A DNA stretch of 11,217 bases. It comes from Thermoanaerobaculales bacterium. Lineage in GTDB: Bacteria > Acidobacteriota > Thermoanaerobaculia > Thermoanaerobaculales > Sulfomarinibacteraceae. The translations under genes were made by a program, and so were the position numbers. The DNA is taken from the NCBI GenBank assembly GCA_025456385.1, contig JALOKS010000055.1, positions 1 to 11,217 of the forward strand, read 5' to 3'. Each line of letters begins with the position of its first letter. The first letter of the stretch is position 1. Of this stretch, positions 6,248 through 11,217 are shown piece after piece. The notes beneath the pieces were generated by a model, which saw only the letters and a list, made by a program, of their open reading frames with translations, did no database searches and had not been told where the DNA came from.

Positions 6248-8935
6248 ATGAGCGAGAGCAAGGCCGACCCGAACACCGCCTCCGTCGCCGCGATCGAGAC
6301 CCGCGAGTGGCTCGAGTCCCTCGACTGGGTCCTCGCACACGGCGGCCAGGAGCGCGTCACACGCCTCCTCGAGGACCTCCAGATCCACGCCCGCAAGGCC
6401 GGCGTCCGCCTGCCCTTCGAGGCGACCACCCCGCACATCAACACCATCCCGGTCGCCGAGCAGCCGCCCTACCCCGGCAGCCGCGAGCTCGAGCGGCGCA
6501 TCAAGAGCCTCGTGCGCTGGAACGCGATGGCGATGGTCGTGCGCGCCAACCACGAGGAGGAGGGCATCGGCGGCCACATCTCGACCTACGCCTCGGCCGC
6601 GACCCTCTACGAGGTCGCCTTCAATCACTTCTTCCACGGCCGGGGCGAGCACTACGACGGCGACCTGATCTACTTCCAGGGCCACGCCTCGCCGGGCATC
6701 TACGCCCGCGCCTTCCTCGAGGGGCGTCTGACGGAGCGGCAGCTCCGCAACTTCCGCCGCGAGCTCCGCGACGGCCGGGGCCAGGGCCTGTCGTCCTACC
6801 CCCACCCCTGGCTGATGCCGGACTTCTGGGAGTTCCCGACCGTCTCCATGGGCCTCGGCCCGATCATGGCCATCTACCAGGCGCGCTTCAACCACTACCT
6901 CGAGGACCGCGGTCTCCACCCGCGCTCGAACCACAAGGTGTGGTGCTTCCTCGGCGACGGCGAGACCGACGAGCCGGAGGCGCTCGGCGCCATCTCGCTC
7001 GCCGGCCGCGAGCGTCTCGACAACCTGATCTTCGTCGTCAACTGCAACCTGCAGCGCCTCGACGGGCCGGTGCGAGGCAACGGCAAGATCATCCAGGAGC
7101 TCGAGGGCTTCTTCCGCGGCGCCGGTTGGAACGTGATCAAGGTGATCTGGGGCGAGGACTGGGACCCGCTCCTCGCCCGGGACACCGACGGGCTCCTGGT
7201 CCGCCGCATGGGCGAGGTGGTCGACGGCGAGAGTCAGAAGTACTCGACCTCGTCGGGAGAGTACGTGCGCGAGCACTTCTTCGGCAGGTACCCGCAGCTC
7301 CGCGAGATGGTGGCCACGCTTTCGGACGAGCAGCTCCGCCGCCTGCGCCTGGGCGGCCACGACCCGGGCAAGGTTTTCGCCGCCTACAAGGCCGCGGTCG
7401 AGCACCGGGGCCAGCCGACGGTCATCCTCGCCCGCACCATCAAGGGCTACGGCCTCGGCGAGACGGGCGAGGGCCGCAACGTCACCCACCAGCAGAAGAA
7501 GCTCGAGCAGGAGGAGCTGCTGGAGTTCCGCAGCCGGTTCGGAATCCCCCTCTCCGACGACGAGGCGCGGGCCGCGACCTTCTACCGGCCACCGGACAGC
7601 AGCCCTGAGATGATCTACCTGCGCGAGCGCCGGGCGGCGCTCGGTGGGCCCGTGCCGACCCGCGGCGTGCGCTGCGAGCCCTTGCACATGCCGCCGGCGA
7701 CGGTCTTCGAGGAGTTCACCGAGGGCTCCGAGGGCCGGGCCATCTCGACCACCATGGCCTTCGTGCGGATCCTCACCAAGCTCCTCAAGGACAAGCAGGT
7801 CGGCAAGCTCGTGGTGCCGATCATCCCCGACGAGGCGCGCACCTTCGGCATGGAGTCCCTGTTCCGGCAGATCGGCATCTACTCGCACGCCGGCCAGCTC
7901 TACGAGCCGGTGGACGCCGGCACGCTCCTCTACTACCACGAGGCCAAGGACGGCCAGCTCCTCGAGGAGGGCATCACCGAGGCGGGCTCGATGAGCTCCT
8001 TCATCGCCGCCGGCTGCGCGCACGCGACCCACGGCATCAACACCATTCCGTTCTTCATCTACTACTCCATGTTCGGGATGCAGCGCATCGGCGACCTCGT
8101 GTGGGCCGCCGCCGACATGCGGACCCGGGGCTTCATGATCGGCGGCACCTCGGGCCGCACGACCCTGAACGGAGAGGGGCTGCAGCACCAGGACGGCAAC
8201 TCGCACCTCCTCGCCTACCCGGTTCCCAACCTCAAGGCCTACGACCCGGCCTTCGCCTTCGAGCTCGCGGCGATCGTCAAGGACGGGATCCGCCGCATGT
8301 TCGTCGAGCAGGAGGACGTCTTCTACTACGTCACGGTCGGCAACGAGCCCTACCCGCAGCCGCCGCAGCCCGAGGGCTCCGAGGAGGGCATCCTGCGCGG
8401 CATGTACCTCTTCAGGCCCTCGGGGAGCGACGGCGCCGAGCTCCGCGCCAACCTCTTCGGCAGCGGTGCGATCCTCAACTCGGCCTTGCGGGCGCAGGAG
8501 ATCCTGGCCGAGAAGTACAACGTCGCCGCCGACGTGTGGAGCATCACCAGCTTCAAGGAGCTCTCCATGGACGGCATCGACTGCGACCGTTGGAACCGCC
8601 TCCACCCCGGCGGGGAGCAGCGCGTGCCGTGGGTCACGCAGTGCCTCGGCGGCGCGACGGGCGTGCACGTCATCGCCTCCGACTACGTCAAAGCGCTGCC
8701 GAACTCGATCTGCCGCTGGTTCCCGAAGCCGCCGATCGCGCTCGGCACCGACGGGTTCGGGCGCTCGGAGAGCCGCGCCGCGCTGCGCCGCTTCTTCGAG
8801 GTCGACGCCGAGCACATCACGGTGGCCGCGCTCAAGGGCCTGGCGGACGAGGGGCACATCGGCCACGACGTGGTGCGGCGTGCCATCGCCGAGTTCGGCA
8901 TCGACGCCGAGGCGCCGAACCCGGTGAAGGTCTGA
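6248..8935 (+). CDS. aceE: Pyruvate dehydrogenase E1 component, homodimeric AceE type
   Basis: From ATG 6248 the protein has 895 residues, close to the 887 of E. coli AceE, and aligns along its whole length by recall. It decarboxylates pyruvate with thiamine diphosphate (TPP) and reductively acetylates the lipoyl group of E2. Visible motifs, numbered from this start: GHASPG with His146; the TPP/metal motif GDGETDEPE with Asp237; NCNLQRLDGP with Asn267 and Gln269; the active-site loop EGRNVTHQQKK with His414; IPDEARTFGMESLFRQIGIY; and GGTSGRTTLNGEGLQHQDG with His647. All catalytic positions I can recall are kept and no frameshift is seen. A GTG at 6182 would give 917 residues but lacks a ribosome site. 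aceF follows after 10 bases, so the two form an operon, probably read from the promoter at 6143-6171. Note the single-chain E1 rather than the alpha/beta E1 used by many other bacteria. Confidence 0.97.
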   Translation: MSESKADPNTASVAAIETREWLESLDWVLAHGGQERVTRLLEDLQIHARKAGVRLPFEATTPHINTIPVAEQPPYPGSRELERRIKSLVRWNAMAMVVRANHEEEGIGGHISTYASAATLYEVAFNHFFHGRGEHYDGDLIYFQGHASPGIYARAFLEGRLTERQLRNFRRELRDGRGQGLSSYPHPWLMPDFWEFPTVSMGLGPIMAIYQARFNHYLEDRGLHPRSNHKVWCFLGDGETDEPEALGAISLAGRERLDNLIFVVNCNLQRLDGPVRGNGKIIQELEGFFRGAGWNVIKVIWGEDWDPLLARDTDGLLVRRMGEVVDGESQKYSTSSGEYVREHFFGRYPQLREMVATLSDEQLRRLRLGGHDPGKVFAAYKAAVEHRGQPTVILARTIKGYGLGETGEGRNVTHQQKKLEQEELLEFRSRFGIPLSDDEARAATFYRPPDSSPEMIYLRERRAALGGPVPTRGVRCEPLHMPPATVFEEFTEGSEGRAISTTMAFVRILTKLLKDKQVGKLVVPIIPDEARTFGMESLFRQIGIYSHAGQLYEPVDAGTLLYYHEAKDGQLLEEGITEAGSMSSFIAAGCAHATHGINTIPFFIYYSMFGMQRIGDLVWAAADMRTRGFMIGGTSGRTTLNGEGLQHQDGNSHLLAYPVPNLKAYDPAFAFELAAIVKDGIRRMFVEQEDVFYYVTVGNEPYPQPPQPEGSEEGILRGMYLFRPSGSDGAELRANLFGSGAILNSALRAQEILAEKYNVAADVWSITSFKELSMDGIDCDRWNRLHPGGEQRVPWVTQCLGGATGVHVIASDYVKALPNSICRWFPKPPIALGTDGFGRSESRAALRRFFEVDAEHITVAALKGLADEGHIGHDVVRRAIAEFGIDAEAPNPVKV

Positions 8936-8940
8936 GGGGG
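8934..8940 (+). promoter_or_regulatory. Ribosome binding site of aceF overlapping the aceE stop
   Basis: GAGGGGG begins inside the TGA stop of aceE and ends five bases before ATG 8946, a layout that supports coupled translation of E1 and E2. Confidence 0.55.
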
Positions 8941-8945
8941 ACGCG

Positions 8946-10304
8946 ATGGCGGTCACCATCAAGCTTCCCGAGCTCGGCGAAGGCGTCGACAGCGTCGACG
9001 TGGTGGCGGTCCTGGTTGCGGTCGGCGACCGTGTGGAGAAGGACCAGGGGCTGATCGAGGTCGAGACCGAGAAGGCCTCGGTGGAGGTGCCGTCCACCGC
9101 CGCCGGCATCGTGACCGAGATCCACGTCACAGAGGGCGACGCCCTGGGCGAGAATGCGCCCATCGTCACGCTGGACGAAGCACGAGGCTCGGCGCCAGAC
9201 ACCCAAGACAAGTCCGCGTCCGAGTCCGCGTCCGAGTCCGCGTCCGAGCCGGAGAGTGACGCCGGGGCGGAGGGGCAGAGGGGCAGAGGGGAAAAGGGGC
9301 AGAGGGGAAAAGGGGCAGAGGGGAGACCGGGCGGAAGGGCAGAGGAGCGGAGGGGCGGAGGGGCAGAGGTGACGGCGCCGGTCGCGCCCCGCAGCGAGCT
9401 GAGCGTGGTGCCGGCGGCGCCGACGGTGCGGCGTTTCGCGCGCGAGGTCGGCGTCGACCTGCGGGCTGTCACGGGCTCGGGGCCCGGCGGCCGGATCTCG
9501 ATCGACGACGTCAAGGCGCATGCCAACCGCCTGCTGTCGCAGGGTGGCGGCGGGTCCACCGCGCCAGCCGCGGCGGCCGAGCTGCCCGACCTCGCCCGCT
9601 TCGGCCCGGTGCGCCGCGAGCCCATGTCCAAGGTGCGGCGGCTGACCGCCGAGAACCTGACGCGGGCCTGGCTCAACGCCCCCCAGGTGACCAGCCACGA
9701 GAGCGCCGACATCACCGACCTCGAGGCGTTCCGCCAGGCTTACAAGGGACGCGTCGAGGAGGCCGGCGGCAAGCTCTCGATGACCGCGATCCTGGTCAAG
9801 GTCGTCGCCTCGGCGCTCAAGCTTCACCCGGCGCTCAACGCCGCGGTCGACATGGCGAAGGCCGAGATCGTGTACCGCGAGTCGATCCACATCGGCGTCG
9901 CGGTCGACACCGAGCGCGGCCTGCTGGTGCCGGTGATCCGGGACGCCGACCGCAGGAGCCTGACCGAGATCGGGGTCGCGCTCGAGGACCTCGCCGTCCG
10001 CGCCCGCGGCAAGAAGCTCAAGCCCGAGGAGATGCAGGGCGGCACCTTCTCGATCTCCAACCTCGGCGGCATCGGCGGCACCGGCTTCTCGCCGATCGTC
10101 AACTGGCCCGAGGTCGCGATCCTCGGCGTCTCACGCGCCCGCAACGAGCCCCAATGGGACGGCAGCAGCTTCCGGCCGCGCCTGATGCTGCCGCTCTCCC
10201 TCTCCTACGACCACCGCCTGGTCGACGGCGCCGACGCGGCGCGCTTCCTGGCCAGGCTGAAGGACTCGCTCGAGCAACCGCTGTTGATGGCGCTGGGGGG
10301 ATGA
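8946..10304 (+). CDS. aceF: Pyruvate dehydrogenase E2, dihydrolipoyl acetyltransferase, with repeat-built linker
   Basis: A 452-residue protein that accepts the acetyl group from E1 on a lipoyl lysine and passes it to CoA, forming the core of the cytosolic complex. Domains: one lipoyl domain (about 2-77, ETEKASVEVPS, lipoyl Lys43); a linker (about 80-150); a peripheral-subunit-binding domain (about 157-192, VRRFAREVGV ... GSGPGGRISIDDV); a second short Gly/Ala/Pro linker; and the catalytic domain (about 217-452) with SYDHRLVDGADAARF carrying His423 and Asp427. All active residues are present. The first linker is odd. Instead of the usual Ala/Pro-rich segment it is encoded by a 12-bp tandem repeat (Ser-Ala-Ser-Glu units) and then an 8-nt tandem repeat (Gly/Arg/Glu/Gln/Lys-rich). 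The pairing with aceE and the AceF-like catalytic motif argue for pyruvate over 2-oxoglutarate as substrate. No E3 gene lies in the window. Confidence 0.95.
   Translation: MAVTIKLPELGEGVDSVDVVAVLVAVGDRVEKDQGLIEVETEKASVEVPSTAAGIVTEIHVTEGDALGENAPIVTLDEARGSAPDTQDKSASESASESASEPESDAGAEGQRGRGEKGQRGKGAEGRPGGRAEERRGGGAEVTAPVAPRSELSVVPAAPTVRRFAREVGVDLRAVTGSGPGGRISIDDVKAHANRLLSQGGGGSTAPAAAAELPDLARFGPVRREPMSKVRRLTAENLTRAWLNAPQVTSHESADITDLEAFRQAYKGRVEEAGGKLSMTAILVKVVASALKLHPALNAAVDMAKAEIVYRESIHIGVAVDTERGLLVPVIRDADRRSLTEIGVALEDLAVRARGKKLKPEEMQGGTFSISNLGGIGGTGFSPIVNWPEVAILGVSRARNEPQWDGSSFRPRLMLPLSLSYDHRLVDGADAARFLARLKDSLEQPLLMALGG
9212..9247 (+). repeat. 12-bp tandem repeat, three exact copies, in the aceF linker
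   Basis: GTCCGCGTCCGA occurs three times head to tail without a mismatch, with a 6-bp sub-period (TCCGCG/TCCGAG). It encodes Ser-Ala-Ser-Glu three times (about residues 90-101). The unit is a multiple of three, so copy-number change would keep the frame. Confidence 0.9.
9264..9367 (+). repeat. 8-nt tandem repeat (GGGGCAGA family), 13 units in phase, in the aceF linker
   Basis: Cutting 9264-9367 into consecutive 8-mers gives GGGGCGGA, GGGGCAGA twice, GGGGAAAA, GGGGCAGA, GGGGAAAA, GGGGCAGA, GGGGAGAC, CGGGCGGA, AGGGCAGA, GGAGCGGA, GGGGCGGA and GGGGCAGA, with no phase slip. Being coding, three units make eight codons, so the protein shows an octad (GAEGQRGR, GEKGQRGK, GAEGRPGG, RAEERRGG) at about residues 107-141. 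The strand is almost pure purine with many G-runs. Confidence 0.92.
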
Positions 10305-10311
10305 GGTGAGT

Positions 10312-10340
10312 CGTTCGAACGTTCGAACGTTGAACGTTGG
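10312..10340. repeat. GTTCGAAC tandem palindrome with decayed copies
   Basis: Two exact GTTCGAAC units (10313-10328) are followed by GTTGAAC (10329-10335) and GTTGG. The segment 10312-10329 is a perfect 18-bp palindrome, CGTTCGAACGTTCGAACG. It starts eight bases after the aceF stop and could form a cruciform or mRNA hairpin. Confidence 0.85.
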
Positions 10341-10405
10341 GTTCATCCGGGAAAGCCTGGCACGCGAGACGGTCCATTTCGGATTTCGGGTGACCGCCCA
10401 CTCCG

Positions 10406-10549
10406 TTGAACCACGGAGGCACAGAGAACACAGAGTAGCCACAGAGAGAGGGGTCGTGACTTCGCTACAAGACGATTGCCCCATGGTCATGCGATGGCCA
10501 AAGAAAATCCTCTATGCGGCTCTGTGCCCTCTGTGACTCTGTGGTTCAA
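10406..10549. repeat. Imperfect inverted repeat of CACAGAG units, MITE/REP-like
   Basis: The left arm 10406-10435 (TTGAACCAC, then CACAGAG at 10420 and 10429) and the right arm 10520-10549 (CTCTGTG at 10520, 10529 and 10537, ending GTGGTTCAA) are reverse complements at 26 of 30 positions, with the same 1- and 2-base spacers between units. The loop is 84 bases. A further CACAGAG sits at 10440-10446 in the loop. No transposase or target-site duplication is evident. Similar CACAGAG arrays are familiar to me from GC-rich environmental genomes, but I could not search. Confidence 0.75.
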
Positions 10550-10654
10550 TCGGCTCCTCGAATCGACCGGTGTGATCGCATCGGTGGTCGCTGCGCCGCA
10601 GTTCACCGCGGGCTCGCTGCCCCGGTCGCTGTCGCGGCCGCTGCCCACCGAGTC

Positions 10655-10726
10655 TGCCGCTGCCACTGCCACCTGCCGCTGGCACTGATTCTGGGTCCGG
10701 GCACGGAAACAGGCACGGGCACGGGA
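10655..10726. repeat. Degenerate hexamer runs CTGCC(A/G) and GGCACG
   Basis: CTGCCG, CTGCCA and CTGCCA run at 10655-10672. After one extra C come CTGCCG, CTGGCA and CTGATT (10674-10691). GGCACG occurs at 10701, 10713 and 10719, the last two adjacent. These are decayed simple repeats, weaker than the other families here. Confidence 0.55.
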
Positions 10727-10740
10727 TTCGTGTCATGAAT

Positions 10741-10769
10741 TTGTCAGACGGGCGACGCCGTGCGACGAT
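10741..10769 (+). promoter_or_regulatory. Weak promoter candidate of the PD40 lipoprotein gene
   Basis: TTGTCA (10741-10746, 5/6 to TTGACA) is followed after 17 bases by GACGAT (10764-10769), only 3/6 to TATAAT. The position is right for a short leader before ATG 10789, but the -10 is poor. Confidence 0.22.
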
Positions 10770-10788
10770 CCCGTTTTCTGGAGGCACG

Positions 10789-11217
10789 ATGAAGCTGCAT
10801 CTCACCACCTGTCTCTGCTTCGTCGGAGTCGCTCTGCTGTCGGCGGCCTGCGCGCAGAAGCCCGCTCAGGTCACCGAGGCGCCGACGCCGGAGGCGGTAT
10901 CCACGGCGAGCGCCCTCCCCAGGATCGTCGAGCCGGAGCCGGACGAGCGCCACTTCGGCCCCCTGCGCATGCTCACCGACGGCGGCGAGAACGCCGAGGC
11001 CTACTTCGCGTTCAAGGGCGACCGCCTGGTCTTCCAGTCGACCCGGCCGCCCTACGGCTGCGACCAGATCTTCAGCCTCGACATCGCGACCGGCGCCACG
11101 CAGCTGGTCTCGACCGGCCTCGGGCGCACCACCTGCGCCTACTTCCTGCCCGGCGACCACTGGATCGTCTACGCCTCCACCCACCTCGCGAGCCCGGACT
11201 GCCCGCCGCCGCCGGAC
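10789..11217 (+). CDS. PD40 (TolB-like) beta-propeller lipoprotein, N-terminal part (cut at window edge)
   Basis: 143 codons are visible before the window ends. GGAGG (10780-10784) precedes the ATG by four bases. Residues 1-21 form a lipoprotein-type signal: MKLHL, a hydrophobic core, and LLSAAC with Cys21 as the probable lipidated residue, although Ser rather than Leu stands at -3. A Pro/Glu/Ala-rich tether (22-55) leads into WD40-like PD40 blades: LRMLTDGGENAEAYFAFKGD, then a blade with GCDQIFSLDIATGATQLVSTG, then CAYFLPGDHWIVYASTH. Cys91, Cys116 and Cys138 are spaced through the propeller and may form disulfides outside the cytoplasm. Related proteins include TolB and the non-catalytic propellers of prolyl-oligopeptidase-like peptidases. 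Whether a peptidase or other C-terminal domain follows cannot be seen. It is separated from aceF by the repeat-rich gap and is probably an independent unit. Confidence 0.82.
   Translation, partial: MKLHLTTCLCFVGVALLSAACAQKPAQVTEAPTPEAVSTASALPRIVEPEPDERHFGPLRMLTDGGENAEAYFAFKGDRLVFQSTRPPYGCDQIFSLDIATGATQLVSTGLGRTTCAYFLPGDHWIVYASTHLASPDCPPPPD

Larger units (their letters stand above)
10305..10788. other. Non-coding gap rich in short repeats between aceF and the PD40 lipoprotein gene
   Basis: No convincing gene lies in these 484 bases. Short open frames here are translations of the repeats themselves. The gap holds a tandem palindrome (10312-10340), a large imperfect inverted repeat (10406-10549), a CTGCCA-type hexamer run (10655-10691) and GGCACG copies (10700-10726), plus a weak promoter candidate before the last gene. 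The base composition of 10305-10560 is visibly less GC-rich than the flanking genes. Confidence 0.7.

Noticed and set aside
9264..9367. Possible CRISPR array or VNTR of phage origin at the aceF repeats
   Set aside because: There are no spacers of 25-40 bases. The units are 8 nt, contiguous and in the open E2 frame between intact domains, and there are no cas genes.
6185..9715. A 1176-codon open frame on the minus strand opposite aceE and aceF
   Set aside because: It mirrors strongly conserved E1/E2 coding sequence, and its composition (Val, Glu, Leu, Ala, Asp and Arg runs) is that of an antisense frame in GC-rich DNA. It has no recognisable domain.
8946..10304. E2 of 2-oxoglutarate or branched-chain dehydrogenase instead of pyruvate dehydrogenase
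   Set aside because: The gene follows aceE by 10 bases with a shared ribosome-site/stop overlap, which makes pyruvate dehydrogenase much more likely. Substrate was not shown directly.
10306..10536. Small open frames across the gap after aceF (76 codons plus strand, and minus-strand ones)
   Set aside because: Their peptides (for example RRHREHR and HRVTEGTE) are direct translations of the CACAGAG repeats and palindrome. No ribosome site or conserved domain is present.

Overview
The window is about 11.2 kb of very GC-rich bacterial chromosome with strong G/C third-position bias, so nearly every real gene carries long open shadow frames on the opposite strand. No rRNA, tRNA, phage gene, transposase or CRISPR array was seen. 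The gene types fit Acidobacteriota best (possibly the Thermoanaerobaculia/Holophagae side): a kinase with REGGMGAVYK and HRDISPDN motifs, a homodimeric AceE-type pyruvate dehydrogenase E1, and a PD40 lipoprotein. This placement rests on family recall, not a search, and Myxococcota or another soil/sediment phylum remains possible.

Layout. (1) 1-791, minus: the N-terminal 263 codons of an AsmA/TamB-like envelope protein, cut by the window edge. (2) 792-915: divergent intergenic region with a good sigma70-like promoter for the kinase. (3) 916-3705, plus: a soluble Ser/Thr protein kinase followed by an alpha-helical solenoid of ten degenerate repeats of about 57 residues. (4) 3706-3853: a hairpin after the kinase stop, then an AT-rich promoter overlapped by a perfect 7-bp dyad. 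(5) 3854-6118, plus: a cytosolic c-di-GMP enzyme, degenerate receiver-PAS-GGDEF-EAL, with both catalytic sites intact. (6) 6248-8935 and 8946-10304, plus: aceE and aceF, E1 and E2 of pyruvate dehydrogenase, 10 bp apart and presumably co-transcribed; E3 is not in the window. (7) 10305-10788: a 484-bp non-coding stretch holding several short-repeat families. (8) 10789-11217, plus: the start of a PD40 beta-propeller lipoprotein, cut by the window edge.

The kinase and the c-di-GMP protein are both cytosolic signalling proteins with their own candidate promoters. A functional link between them is only inferred from adjacency. The aceEF pair is central metabolism: pyruvate decarboxylation and transfer of the acetyl group to CoA.

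No wholly new system is evident. The most unusual sequence features are: a phase-perfect 8-nt tandem repeat of 13 units inside the coding sequence of the aceF linker, next to a 12-bp tandem repeat; a 144-bp CACAGAG inverted repeat and an 18-bp perfect palindrome just downstream of aceF; and the ten-unit solenoid of the kinase.
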